64,000 bases of DNA from Latilactobacillus sakei subsp. sakei DSM 20017 = JCM 1157 (GTDB lineage Bacteria > Bacillota > Bacilli > Lactobacillales > Lactobacillaceae): positions 744,001 through 808,000 of the forward strand of contig NZ_AP017929.1 in NCBI RefSeq assembly GCF_002370355.1, read 5' to 3'. Below, in pieces: positions 52,514 through 62,909 of this stretch (positions are counted from its first letter, which is position 1; each line of letters opens with the position of its first letter). Position numbers and translations under genes: made by a program. The notes beneath the pieces were generated by a model, which saw only the letters and a list, made by a program, of their open reading frames with translations, was not told the origin of the DNA and did not search any database.

Positions 52514-53359
52514 ATGATCACGATCGGTTTAACGACTTGGAGTGAGCACCAGTCCCTAATGCCGGAGAAAAAGCAGTTGACGTTGAACGATTACGCGCAA
52601 TTCTTACCAATTGTCGAGGTCGATAGTTTTTATTATGCGCTACAAGCACCAACCGTTAGCGCTAAGTGGCTGCAGCAAGTGCCGCACCAATTTCAATTTA
52701 TCGTCAAAGCTCATAAGGCGATGACCAAACAGGAAGATTACACGGACTTCACTAGTACGGAAAAGGAATTGTTTGTTCGTTACAAACAATCGATTCAACC
52801 GCTCTTAGATGCGGGGCAATTAACGGCGGTCCTATTTCAGTTCCCGCCGTTTTTTCAATTGAATCAGGAAAATGTGCAGTATTTGAGACGCATTCGCACG
52901 TGGTTGCCCGATGTGCCGATTGCGGTCGAGTTCCGTAATGGCACTTGGTACGATGAAGCTTACAAGAAGAATATGTTTGCTTTTTTAAAACAGTTAAACA
53001 TGACACATGTAATTGCTGACGAAGCGCAGACGCCCACCAATAGTGTCCCGTTTGAACCGGTTGTGACGAATCCAGATTTTGCGATGCTCCGGTTGCATGG
53101 ACGCAATATGGCCGGTTGGCAGAATCCTGGCGCAATGTGGCGCAAACAACGGACCCTTTATCGCTATAACGCAGATGAATTGCAGCAGTTTGCCGCAACG
53201 GTTCAACAGCTAACCAAGCAGGCTAAGAAAATCGCTATTATCTTCAATAATAATTCCGGTGGGGATGCCGCTGATAACGCCTTATCCTTACAACAAATAT
53301 TAGGGATTACGTTTGAAAATTTAGCACCTAAAGGCCCGGAACAAACGTCGTTATTTTAG
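52514..53359 (+). CDS. DUF72 (YecE-like) TIM-barrel protein
   Basis: The 281-residue protein matches DUF72: VEVDSFYYALQAPTV, FIVKAHKAMT, LFQFPPFF, VAVEFRNGTW-like AVEFRNGTWY, LRLHGRN and FNNNSGGDAADNA. Structures show a TIM barrel with a possible metal site; the reaction is unknown. RBS TAGGTGGTGG precedes ATG. Confidence 0.85.
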   Translation: MITIGLTTWSEHQSLMPEKKQLTLNDYAQFLPIVEVDSFYYALQAPTVSAKWLQQVPHQFQFIVKAHKAMTKQEDYTDFTSTEKELFVRYKQSIQPLLDAGQLTAVLFQFPPFFQLNQENVQYLRRIRTWLPDVPIAVEFRNGTWYDEAYKKNMFAFLKQLNMTHVIADEAQTPTNSVPFEPVVTNPDFAMLRLHGRNMAGWQNPGAMWRKQRTLYRYNADELQQFAATVQQLTKQAKKIAIIFNNNSGGDAADNALSLQQILGITFENLAPKGPEQTSLF

Positions 53360-53381
53360 TGCTTTAAAAGCAGAACACTTT

Positions 53382-53410
53382 TTGTCGCGGGCTTGATTTT
53401 ATGCTATACT
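53382..53410 (+). promoter_or_regulatory. metG promoter
   Basis: TTGTCG (53382-53387), 17 bases, extended -10 TGCTATACT (TATACT 53405-53410). Confidence 0.65.
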
Positions 53411-53441
53411 TTGAGTACTTATATGGATTATTAAAAAAGGT

Positions 53442-53470
53442 CGAGAATAACTTTTTATTCTCGTTTTTTT
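53442..53470 (+). terminator. Terminator-like hairpin in the metG leader
   Basis: CGAGAATAA pairs with TTATTCTCG, followed by seven T, 19 bases before the metG ATG. The leader is short (about 70 bases) and I see no T-box motif. Confidence 0.6.
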
Positions 53471-53476
53471 AATTAA

Positions 53477-55534
<2,058 letters not shown>

Positions 55535-55555
55535 TTTAAAATAACAGAAACGTCA

Positions 55556-55601
55556 AAAGGGCTAAAAGACATTTACACGCTGTAGGTCTTTTAGCCCTTT
55601 G
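55556..55601. terminator. Terminator of metG
   Basis: AAAGGGCTAAAAGAC pairs with GTCTTTTAGCCCTTT. Repeat cluster F begins just after it. Confidence 0.85.
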
Positions 55602-55610
55602 TTATGGAAA

Positions 55611-55728
55611 AGAGTGCGTCGTAACCCTGGTTATATCCTGAGGATTAACACAGAGGGACGAATAATCGCATGGCGATTGTTTGGCGCTCAGGGTTAACCG
55701 GAAGGATATGGGTTACAGAGCACGTTTA
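55611..55728 (+). repeat. Structured long-hairpin repeat F1
   Basis: Arms GTAACCC/GGGTTAC and TATATCC/GGATAT; GGATTAAC/GTTAACC; apical AATCGC/GCGATT. Shares its GTTTAGAGTGC junction with F2. Confidence 0.88.
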
Positions 55729-55846
55729 GAGTGCGTTTGAAACGGTTTGATTTTGAGCATTAGCATAGCTCGGCGAATAACTGCTGTAAGCAGTTGTTTG
55801 ACGAGTGACGCTAAGCGCAGAAGTCAGTTTCAAAAAGCACGTTTAA
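55728..55846 (+). repeat. Structured long-hairpin repeat F2
   Basis: Arms TTTGAAAC/GTTTCAAA and TGATTTT/AAGTCA; TTAGC/GCTAA; apical AACTGCT/AGCAGTT. Confidence 0.88.
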
Positions 55847-55850
55847 AATA

Positions 55851-55968
55851 AGAGTGCGTCATTAACGGGTTGCTTTTGAGTACTTGCTTAATCAGGTGAA
55901 TTACCGACAGAGTCGGTGATTTGACTGATTTGGCAAGGCGCAGAAAGCAGTTTCAAAAAGCACGTTTA
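55851..55968 (+). repeat. Structured long-hairpin repeat F3, chimeric arms
   Basis: The left arm GTCATTAACGGGT equals that of unit C4, but the right arm CAGTTTCAAAAAGCACG equals that of F2, so the outer arms do not pair. Inner GCTTT/AAAGC and apical ACCGAC/GTCGGT pair. Confidence 0.85.
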
Positions 55969-55973
55969 AATCA

Positions 55974-56091
55974 AGAGTGCGTTTCAGGCGGTTATATTGT
56001 GGTAGATTAGCCTAGTCGCGTGAATAAACGACGCAGTCGATTGTTTGCGAGACGTAGCTAACCGCAACAATATGCCTGAAAAAGCACGTTT
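55974..56091 (+). repeat. Structured long-hairpin repeat F4
   Basis: Arms TTTCAGGC/GCCTGAAA and ATATTGT/ACAATAT; TAGATTAGC/GTAGCTAACC region; apical CGAC/GTCG. Outer arm resembles C1. Confidence 0.87.
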
Positions 56092-56127
56092 TGGCTGTAA
56101 AAATTAGCATCCTAAAAGGAGATTAAA

Positions 56128-56904
56128 ATGCAGATATTTGATTCACATACGCATTTAAACGATACGCCATATGCTGGTCAAGAAGCCGACTTTATCCAAC
56201 AGGCCGCTGACCTGGGGGTTACGGAGATGGCAATTGTGGGTTCTGATACGGTCTTAAATGACGGTGCGCTACGTTTAGCACAACAATACAAAGCGTTATC
56301 GGCTATTATTGGCTGGCATCCAGAATCAGCAAAGGATTATACGAAGGTCCAAGAAGCACAATTAATTGAACAATTACAATTACCAGAAGTAGTTGCGCTA
56401 GGCGAAATCGGCTTGGACTATCACTGGGACACGTCACCAAGAGACGTGCAACGAACTGTTTTTGAACGCCAAATTGAAATCGCCAAGTCCCTCCATATGC
56501 CAATTTCAGTGCATACGCGGGATGCTTTGGAAGATACCTACAAGATTTTAAAAGAAACAGATGTCCGTGATTGTGGTGGCATTATCCACAGTTTTAACGG
56601 CGATTCTGAATGGCTGAAACGGTTTATGGATCTTGGTATGCAAATCTCATTTAGTGGGGTAGTTAGTTTCAAGAATGCCCATGAGGTACATGAAGCAGCC
56701 AAACTATGCCCGTTAGATGTGATGTTAGTCGAAACAGATGCACCTTATTTAACACCCACGCCTTATCGTGGTAAGCAAAATCAACCAGGCTATACGCGCT
56801 ATGTGGTTGAAGCAATTGCCAAGTTGAGAGAGGTCGCACCAGAAGAAATTGCGGCAGCGACGTATGCAAATGCGCACCGTATTTTTAAGTTAGGAGCAAT
56901 ATGA
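56128..56904 (+). CDS. tatD: TatD-family deoxyribonuclease
   Basis: The 258-residue metal-dependent TIM-barrel hydrolase has FDSHTHLND, GEIGLDYHWD, SVHTRDA and VETDAPYLTP. It is a 3'-5' DNase implicated in DNA quality control. AAAGGAG precedes ATG. Its promoter is unclear because four structured repeats fill the space behind the metG terminator. It overlaps rnmV by four bases. Confidence 0.92.
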   Translation: MQIFDSHTHLNDTPYAGQEADFIQQAADLGVTEMAIVGSDTVLNDGALRLAQQYKALSAIIGWHPESAKDYTKVQEAQLIEQLQLPEVVALGEIGLDYHWDTSPRDVQRTVFERQIEIAKSLHMPISVHTRDALEDTYKILKETDVRDCGGIIHSFNGDSEWLKRFMDLGMQISFSGVVSFKNAHEVHEAAKLCPLDVMLVETDAPYLTPTPYRGKQNQPGYTRYVVEAIAKLREVAPEEIAAATYANAHRIFKLGAI

Positions 56905-57470
56905 AAAAAACGATTCAAGAAGTCATCGTTGTTGAAGGCCGCGATGATACCAAACGATTAAGAGAAGTATTCCCGGATGTCGATACAATTGAAACCCGCG
57001 GTTCCGCAATTAATGATGAAATTGTTGAAAAAATTGCGTTAGCCCAAGAAAAACGCGGCGTGATTGTCTTCACCGATCCCGATTTTCATGGTGAAAAAAT
57101 CCGTAAGATTATTTCACAAAATGTGCCGGGTGTTGAACATGCCTTTTTACCCCGTTCAGAAGCTAAACCAGAAAAAATGGGTGGTAGCTTAGGGATTGAA
57201 CATGCTAAACCCGCGGCGATTAAACAAGCACTCGAAAATCTATTGACGCAAGATGAAGATGCAGTCGAACAAATTAGTCAGTCTGATTTATTGGTGGCCG
57301 GCTTGATTGCTGGTCCGTCTGCCAAGGCCCGTCGTGAACGTTTAGGGGAAGTCTTGCATATTGGTTACACAAATAGTAAACAACTGTATAAGCGCCTTAA
57401 AATGTTCCAGGTGAGCCAAGCCGAATTTGGCGCAGCACTAAGACAAATTAACGAAGAATTAGGAGACTAA
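56901..57470 (+). CDS. rnmV: Ribonuclease M5
   Basis: The 189-residue protein has a Toprim domain (VVEGRDDTKRLRE, then FTDPDFHGEKIR) and the M5 C-terminal domain. It matures 5S rRNA. It starts at the ATGA overlap with tatD and is followed after one base by rsmA, the conserved Firmicutes order. Confidence 0.93.
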   Translation: MKKTIQEVIVVEGRDDTKRLREVFPDVDTIETRGSAINDEIVEKIALAQEKRGVIVFTDPDFHGEKIRKIISQNVPGVEHAFLPRSEAKPEKMGGSLGIEHAKPAAIKQALENLLTQDEDAVEQISQSDLLVAGLIAGPSAKARRERLGEVLHIGYTNSKQLYKRLKMFQVSQAEFGAALRQINEELGD

Positions 57471-57471
57471 C

Positions 57472-58365
57472 ATGGAAGACATTGCAAACCCAGAGCGTAC
57501 GAGAAAAATCCTTAAACGGTACGGTTTTAAATTTAAAAAGAGTTTAGGTCAAAACTTCTTAACCAACATTACGATTTTAAAACAAATCGTTGAAGCGGGT
57601 GAGATTACTAAAGATGATGATGTTATCGAAATTGGCCCCGGGATTGGTTCTTTAACGGAGCAAATTGCTAGAAAAGCCCATCAAGTTTTGAGTTTTGAAA
57701 TTGATGATCGCTTAATTCCAGTTTTAAAGGATACGTTAAATCATTATCATAATGTGACGGTTTTAAACCAAGATATCTTGGAAGCTGACTTGCCAACCTT
57801 GATTGCCAAGCATTTTGATGGCCAACACAACCTTAAAATTGTCGCTAACTTACCTTATTACATCACAACACCAATCATGTTACATTTATTGGAAGCCGGT
57901 TTACCAATCGATCGCATGGTCTTGATGATGCAAAAAGAAGTCGCAGAACGAATCGATGCTGCCCCTGGTTCAAAAGCTTATGGTTCATTGAGTATCGCTG
58001 TTCAATTGCACTCTGAAGTTAAATTAGCCTTCATTGTTCCTAAGACAGCCTTTGTGCCCCAACCCAACGTCGATTCAGCGATTGTTGAATTTGTGGGACG
58101 TCAAGAACCCTTGGTCACTGTTCAAAACCAACAATTATTTGATCAATTAGTTCGCGGTGCTTTTGCGCAACGTCGTAAAACACTCTGGAATAATTTACAA
58201 AACCAATTTGGAAAACAAGAAGAAGTCAAAGCTGGTTTAGTCGCTGCATTGGATCAAGCTGACATTGCCCCAAGTACCCGTGCGGAACAGTTGAGTATTC
58301 AACAATTCGCACAATTGAGTGATTGCTTGAACGAACAACCAGTTTTTGCTAAAAAAAGGGGATAA
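57472..58365 (+). CDS. rsmA: 16S rRNA dimethyladenosine transferase KsgA
   Basis: The 297-residue methyltransferase has SLGQNFLTN, the SAM motif EIGPGIGSLTEQ and catalytic NLPYYITTPI. It dimethylates A1518/A1519 of 16S rRNA. It is the last gene of the tatD-rnmV-rsmA operon. Confidence 0.94.
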   Translation: MEDIANPERTRKILKRYGFKFKKSLGQNFLTNITILKQIVEAGEITKDDDVIEIGPGIGSLTEQIARKAHQVLSFEIDDRLIPVLKDTLNHYHNVTVLNQDILEADLPTLIAKHFDGQHNLKIVANLPYYITTPIMLHLLEAGLPIDRMVLMMQKEVAERIDAAPGSKAYGSLSIAVQLHSEVKLAFIVPKTAFVPQPNVDSAIVEFVGRQEPLVTVQNQQLFDQLVRGAFAQRRKTLWNNLQNQFGKQEEVKAGLVAALDQADIAPSTRAEQLSIQQFAQLSDCLNEQPVFAKKRG

Positions 58366-58397
58366 GTAATTGCCAAATCTAGATGACAATGGTATAA

Positions 58398-58426
58398 TTG
58401 CAATTTTTCAGTTTATATGCTATACT
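58398..58426 (+). promoter_or_regulatory. veg promoter
   Basis: TTGCAA (58398-58403), 17 bases, extended -10 TGCTATACT (TATACT 58421-58426). Confidence 0.75.
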
Positions 58427-58448
58427 ATTGCTCGAAGAGGTGAAGCAT

Positions 58449-58700
58449 ATGCCAACCACACTTGCCAATATTAAGAACGGTCTCGATGGGCATATCGGAG
58501 ACAAGTTAATGGTTGTCGCTCAAGCTGGGCGCAAGAAAGTAACAAAGCGAAAAGGAATCTTAAGAGAAACCTTTCCTGCCGTTTTTGTAGTTGATTTGGA
58601 TCAAGATGAAAATGCGTTCGAACGTGTTTCATATAGCTATGCTGATTTGTTAACTAAATCGATTGCGATTGAATTTGATGAAGAACCAATTGTACTTTAG
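58449..58700 (+). CDS. veg: Veg family protein
   Basis: The 83-residue protein (LANIKNGLDGHIGDKLMVVAQAGRKK) is Veg, found after ksgA in most Firmicutes; in B. subtilis it affects biofilm matrix control. ATG 58449 follows GAGGTG; upstream in-frame codons overlap the promoter. It is transcribed alone from a strong promoter. Confidence 0.92.
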   Translation: MPTTLANIKNGLDGHIGDKLMVVAQAGRKKVTKRKGILRETFPAVFVVDLDQDENAFERVSYSYADLLTKSIAIEFDEEPIVL

Positions 58701-58721
58701 TTTTTAGAATAAGAATACGAG

Positions 58722-58762
58722 CAGGGACTGAGACATGGATGATTGTCTGAGGCCCTTTTTTG
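58722..58762 (+). terminator. Terminator of veg
   Basis: AGGGACTGAGACA pairs with TGTCTGAGGCCCT, followed by T run. Confidence 0.75.
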
Positions 58763-58765
58763 TTG

Positions 58766-58807
58766 TTGACATTTGGCGCGTATCACGATATTGTATATGG
58801 CATATAC
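58766..58807 (+). promoter_or_regulatory. Promoter and palindromic operator of the MarR gene
   Basis: TTGACA (58766-58771), 17 bases, TATTGT (58789-58794). The palindrome GTATATG-G-CATATAC (58793-58807) overlaps the -10 and start region, a likely autoregulatory site. Further down, GTCAATAGT is partly repeated three times (about 58838-58860). Confidence 0.55.
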
Positions 58808-58910
58808 TAATTTATGAACAGCCGTTACTTGTCGATTGTCAATAGTGTCAATAGTCAATTATGCGGATTTATGTTACAGTTAAATAAAGTGAACAAGGGT
58901 GGGAATAATT

Positions 58911-59351
58911 GTGGAAGATAGTCAATTATTGGATGAGTATGTTGAGATTTATATGTCTGCCATTAAGTATGTTGAAGACCTCGTGTCGCAACCAACTAAG
59001 GCTTACAAGCTATCTTTCGAACAATTTCTGATTATGAAGGAGATTGCGGAAGATAGCTCGGTTAGTTTAATTGATATTGCTAAGAAGCGTGGTGTAACAC
59101 GAGGGGTGATTTCACGTCAAATTCGGGTCCTTTTGAAGTTGGACTATATTTCGCAATCAACTGACCCAAGTGATCGCAGACGGTTAATTTTAAATCTGAC
59201 ACCAAGTGGTCAACAAACAGTGAGTGAGTTATTACCGAAGGTTCAGGAACGTTTTTCATCGTGGATGATGGCCTTTGGCAAAGAAAATGCCAAACAGATG
59301 TTATTTTTAATGAATGAGTTCAGACAAAAAGTCATGGCGGAAGAAAATTAA
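58911..59351 (+). CDS. MarR-family transcriptional regulator
   Basis: The 146-residue protein has the MarR winged helix (about 40-110: LIDIAKKRGVTRGVISRQIRVL and SDRRRLILNLT). The target is unknown; no transporter or enzyme gene is adjacent, so self-regulation and remote targets are likely. The start is GTG 58911, seven bases after AGGGTGGG; in-frame GTG 58899 is upstream. Confidence 0.8.
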   Translation: MEDSQLLDEYVEIYMSAIKYVEDLVSQPTKAYKLSFEQFLIMKEIAEDSSVSLIDIAKKRGVTRGVISRQIRVLLKLDYISQSTDPSDRRRLILNLTPSGQQTVSELLPKVQERFSSWMMAFGKENAKQMLFLMNEFRQKVMAEEN

Positions 59352-59358
59352 AAGAGTG

Positions 59359-59386
59359 GGTCAAGTTGAGAGGCTTGACCTTTTTT
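59359..59386 (+). terminator. Terminator of the MarR gene
   Basis: GGTCAAG pairs with CTTGACC, followed by six T. Confidence 0.8.
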
Positions 59387-59399
59387 ATGTGAAGGCTCT

Positions 59400-59415
59400 G
59401 TGGTACAGCACTCTT
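59400..59415 (-). repeat. End remnant G0
   Basis: GTGGTACAGCACTCTT repeats the terminal end of unit G1 (AGTACAGCACTCTT) without a partner arm. Confidence 0.5.
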
Positions 59416-59422
59416 GAATTGA

Positions 59423-59540
59423 AACGTGCCGTACTAAGCAACTTCTTCCAGTTAGTATTGTCAGCCAAACAATCGACTTTGTCGCTTATTCGTCTGATTT
59501 CACTAAGCTTCAGAAGTATCCCCGCTTAGTACAGCACTCT
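59423..59540 (-). repeat. Structured long-hairpin repeat G1
   Basis: Arms GTACTAAGC/GCTTAGTAC and ACTTCTT/AGAAGT; apical CGAC/GTCG. The only full unit oriented against the flanking genes (MarR and ispE, plus strand). Confidence 0.83.
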
Positions 59541-59602
59541 TGGTTTTTAGTTCATAAATGAGTATAATGAAACAATTGAATGTTGGTGGATGGTGAGACG
59601 AT

Positions 59603-60460
59603 ATGCAATTGATTGAAAAGGCACCTGCGAAGATTAATTTAAGTTTAGATGCACTTTATCAGCATACTGATGGGGAATTCGAATGGCAGATGATAATGAC
59701 GTCAATCGATCTGGCGGATTATGTCCAAATCACATTGCAAGACTCACCTCAAATTGAGGTTAGAACCTCTAAGGGATATTTACCGGAGGACAAACGGAAC
59801 TTAGCGTATCAGGCGGCGCAATTATTACGGCATCGTTTTGATATTAAAACGGGTGCGATTATTGAAATCGATAAACATATTCCCGTGGCAGCCGGGTTAG
59901 GTGGTGGCAGTTCGGATGCCGCTGCAGTTTTACGCGGTTTAAATCAACTGTGGCACTTAGGCCTCACCAAAGCGGAGCTCGCGCATATCGGTTTATCAAT
60001 TGATTCAGACGTGCCATATTGTGTTTATAGTGAGACCGCACTAGTAACGGGTAAAGGCGATCAAATCCAACCGTTGGGGGATTTACCTAACTTTTGGATG
60101 GTCGTTGTTAAACCTGAAGTAAGTGTCTCAACACCGCGCATCTTACACGCCTTGAATTGCGATCAGATTACTGATCGGCCCCAAACCGATCGACTCTTAG
60201 CGGGGATCCAGCAACAAGATGCACAGCAAATGACAGCCGCAATGGCTAATGTCTTAACGCCGATTACCAATCAACGCTATCCGCAAATTGATTATTTAAT
60301 GCAACGCTTAACCGCATTTGGTGCGGAAAAAGCGCAGATGAGCGGTAGTGGTCCAACTGTTTTTGGCATTTGTCGCCAGTACTCACGCGCGCAACGCATT
60401 TATAACAGTATGTCCGGATTTTGTCGTGAAGTTTATCTAGTACAACCATTAAAAAAATAA
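59603..60460 (+). CDS. ispE: 4-diphosphocytidyl-2-C-methyl-D-erythritol kinase
   Basis: The 285-residue GHMP kinase has AKINLSLD near the N-terminus, the ATP motif PVAAGLGGGSSDAAA and a C-terminal MSGSGPTVFG. In the MEP pathway it phosphorylates CDP-ME. Lactobacilli normally make isoprenoids through mevalonate, and no other MEP gene is in the window, so its role here may differ. It precedes purR, the conserved Firmicutes order. Confidence 0.88.
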   Translation: MQLIEKAPAKINLSLDALYQHTDGEFEWQMIMTSIDLADYVQITLQDSPQIEVRTSKGYLPEDKRNLAYQAAQLLRHRFDIKTGAIIEIDKHIPVAAGLGGGSSDAAAVLRGLNQLWHLGLTKAELAHIGLSIDSDVPYCVYSETALVTGKGDQIQPLGDLPNFWMVVVKPEVSVSTPRILHALNCDQITDRPQTDRLLAGIQQQDAQQMTAAMANVLTPITNQRYPQIDYLMQRLTAFGAEKAQMSGSGPTVFGICRQYSRAQRIYNSMSGFCREVYLVQPLKK

Positions 60461-60477
60461 AAATCATTAAAGACAAT

Positions 60478-60512
60478 TCGTCCCCCTATAGCTAGTGGTG
60501 GGCGATTTTTTT
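60478..60512 (+). terminator. Terminator of ispE
   Basis: TCGTCCCCC pairs imperfectly with GTGGGCGA, followed by seven T. Confidence 0.65.
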
Positions 60513-60672
60513 AATACTATTGGTGGTAAGCGGTTAAAAAGACAAATGATAAAAAAACGAACAATAATGAACTTTTCTAAAAAAAGACTAGGATTTAGCG
60601 AATAAAATCTATATAATTGGAAAGCGGATAGTTTTATCGGAAGAAATTATTATTTTAAAGGGAGTAAGTATA

Positions 60673-61509
60673 ATGAAAGTTAGAAGAAGTGATCGCTTAA
60701 TTGATATGACCCGGTACTTGTTGGAAAGACCACATACATTAATTCCATTGACGTTCTTTTCAAATCGTTACGAATCAGCTAAATCATCTATCAGTGAAGA
60801 TTTATCAATCGTCAAACGGACCTTTTTCAATCGCGGGACGGGGATTTTAGAAACAGTTCCCGGCGCTGCTGGTGGTGTTCGTTACATGCCAATGATTAAA
60901 CAAGCTGAAGCAGAAGGATTTATCGCTGAAATGGCCGAACGTCTTTCTGAAAACGATCGTCTGTTGCCAGGGGGCTATGTCTATTTATCAGATTTATTAG
61001 GTCGTCCAGAAGTTCTTCGCCAAGTTGGTCGGTTAATTGCTAACCAATACGTTGGCAAAGAAGTGACAGCGGTGATGACAGTGGCTACAAAAGGGATTCC
61101 AATCGCCCAAAGCGTTGCGATGTTCTTAAACGTCCCATTTGTTATCGTGCGTCGGGACTCTAAGATTACTGAAGGCTCAACGGTTAGCGTGAACTACGTT
61201 TCTGGTTCATCAGCACGAATCGAAAAGATGGAACTTTCAAAACGAAGTTTACCAGAAAACTCAAAAGTCCTAATTGTCGATGACTTCATGAAAGGCGGCG
61301 GCACAGTCAACGGGATGAAGAGCTTAATTGAAGAATTCGATTCTGAAATGGTTGGCATTTCCGTATTTGCTGAATCTGTCTTTGAAGGTAATCGCATGGT
61401 TGAAGATTACACATCAATTTTGAAGGTTGATAAAGTGGATATTGAAAACAAGGCGCTCAGTGTTAGCGCTGGTAACTATTTAACGAAGAATGCAGAACAA
61501 CTTTCTTAA
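60673..61509 (+). CDS. purR: Purine repressor PurR
   Basis: The 278-residue protein has an N-terminal winged helix (1-75) and a PRTase-like domain with the PRPP motif VLIVDDFMKGGGTVNGM. PurR represses purine genes at PurBoxes and is released by PRPP. A candidate target in this window is the adenine permease-deaminase operon. AAAGGGAG precedes ATG. Confidence 0.92.
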   Translation: MKVRRSDRLIDMTRYLLERPHTLIPLTFFSNRYESAKSSISEDLSIVKRTFFNRGTGILETVPGAAGGVRYMPMIKQAEAEGFIAEMAERLSENDRLLPGGYVYLSDLLGRPEVLRQVGRLIANQYVGKEVTAVMTVATKGIPIAQSVAMFLNVPFVIVRRDSKITEGSTVSVNYVSGSSARIEKMELSKRSLPENSKVLIVDDFMKGGGTVNGMKSLIEEFDSEMVGISVFAESVFEGNRMVEDYTSILKVDKVDIENKALSVSAGNYLTKNAEQLS

Positions 61510-61513
61510 ACTA

Positions 61514-61558
61514 AAAAGAGTATGAAACGGCTATTAGCCGACTTCATACTCTTTTTTT
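61514..61558. terminator. Bidirectional terminator
   Basis: AAAAAGAGTATGAA pairs with TTCATACTCTTTTTT between convergent purR and the TetR gene, overlapping the 3' end of the latter. Confidence 0.85.
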
Positions 61559-62124
61559 GTATCGAGGTGGCCAGTACGTAATAAGAGGCCATTGATGGTA
61601 TCGGTTAGTGTGATTTGTAAGGCGGCACTAACTTGTTGGATTGATTGTGGCTGATCTGTGCGTAACCAACTGGCGGTATAGGCAACAATCGCACCTGAGA
61701 GGTAATCAAGTAGAAATTGTTGATAAGTTGGGGATAACGTTAAATGGTGTAGCTGCGTCAAATCGTTGATAATAATTTGAACGAGTTGCCGTAGATGATG
61801 GTTAAAGTGGGTTTCAAATGAGTTTTGACCATTAATTGTAATCGCATTTTGATAGAACGTGCGGTTGTCTTCAAAATAAGTCAGTAGTTGTTCTAAAATA
61901 ATGGTCCAGTGAGGGTAAGTCAGGTGATCAGCAACGTATTCGCCGATTTCTTGATCGTAAATCCAAGTTAGCAAGGCATATTTATCAGGAAAATAATCAT
62001 AAAAGGTTTGGCGGCGAATGCCAGCCGTGGTCATAATGAGCGTCACGCTAATTTGCTTAAATGGGGTATCAACCATAAGCGCCTTAAACGCTGTGGCAAT
62101 CTTTTTTTGAATCGTAACTGACAT
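61534..62124 (-). CDS. TetR/AcrR-family regulator (DhaS-like)
   Basis: The 196-residue protein has a TetR helix-turn-helix (about 5-50, ISVTLIMTTAGIRRQTFYDYFPDKYAL) and a C-terminal domain like that of DhaS-type activators. No dihydroxyacetone kinase gene is adjacent, so the target is unknown. The start is ATG 62124 after AAAGAGG. It follows the L,D-transpeptidase gene on the same strand. Confidence 0.75.
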   Translation of the reverse strand: MSVTIQKKIATAFKALMVDTPFKQISVTLIMTTAGIRRQTFYDYFPDKYALLTWIYDQEIGEYVADHLTYPHWTIILEQLLTYFEDNRTFYQNAITINGQNSFETHFNHHLRQLVQIIINDLTQLHHLTLSPTYQQFLLDYLSGAIVAYTASWLRTDQPQSIQQVSAALQITLTDTINGLLLRTGHLDTKKEYEVG

Positions 62125-62142
62125 CAAAACGCCTCTTTCTAC

Positions 62143-62174
62143 AAAAAAAGTCGCCCATTAGTGAATGACGACTT
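62143..62174 (-). terminator. Terminator of the L,D-transpeptidase gene
   Basis: AAAGTCG pairs with CGACTTT on the minus strand, followed by further T. It overlaps the 3' end of the coding region. Confidence 0.6.
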
Positions 62175-62777
62175 TGGTATTGACTGGGATTGCTTGATAA
62201 AACCACTTCGCATCAGCGACCGATAGCCGAATACAGCCGTGAGAATTGGATGTTTCGCCTAATTTTTGCGCTTCATCGGGGAGAAAATTCCCTGCTTTAT
62301 CGGTTGGGACACTGTGGAAAAGGTAGACACCGTGATCTAAAAATGACCGCCAGTATTTAGCCCCTTCACCAGAATTGCCATTAAAGAAGGCTTCACCGTG
62401 TTCTTCTTGAATATGGAAAGTACCTTTAGGTGTAGGAGAATCGCTCGTGCCGGTTGAAGCACGCATGGTATAGAGCCGCTTTTCATCGTCCATTAAGTAG
62501 ACGCGGTGCTTCTTGATTGAAACATCAATCCAAAAATGTGCGTATTTCTTAACATCTGGATAGGGTTTCTTTTCAGAAGGGGCGTGCCAATCAAGCGTTT
62601 TTTTAGAAGTTTGCTTTTTAGTTGTTTGTTTCACGTGTGCTGTTTGTGAATGAGTAACACTCGCAGTTGGTTTAGCCGGTTGGTGATGTGAGGTAGACCA
62701 ATTAATACCAAGCACCACTAATAATAAGATTAACAGGCCACCGAGAGTTAACCAAAGACGTGAAGGTTTTTTTTCAT
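62158..62777 (-). CDS. L,D-transpeptidase (YkuD), frameshift right after the start
   Basis: The catalytic domain (about the last 130 residues) ends with the YkuD motif, HSVP ... SHGCIRLSVADAKW, with the active Cys; the family crosslinks peptidoglycan or anchors proteins. The natural start is ATG 62777-62775, seven bases after GGAG, directly followed by eight A. That frame stops after nine codons. With nine A it reads MKKKPSRLWLTLGG and a membrane anchor, then the catalytic domain. As sequenced, the first usable start in the long frame is GTG 62718, inside the anchor and without an SD. Slippage, mutation or a sequencing error could explain this. Confidence 0.75.
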
Positions 62778-62848
62778 TTTAATGCTCCAATCGGTCTGAA
62801 TTAACATCATTATACGGGAATCATAGAGCAATTTCAAATAGGGATAGC

Positions 62849-62877
62849 TTGCGGTAATCGCTTGATTAAGCTAAAAT
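62849..62877 (+). promoter_or_regulatory. glmU promoter
   Basis: TTGCGG (62849-62854), 17 bases, TAAAAT (62872-62877). Confidence 0.65.
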
Positions 62878-62909
62878 AGACCAGTAATCACGAATATTAG
62901 GAGCTTAAG

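Noticed and set aside
53421-53435. Short ATG-GAT-TAT-TAA leader peptide before metG
   Set aside because: Only three codons and no SD; chance occurrence.
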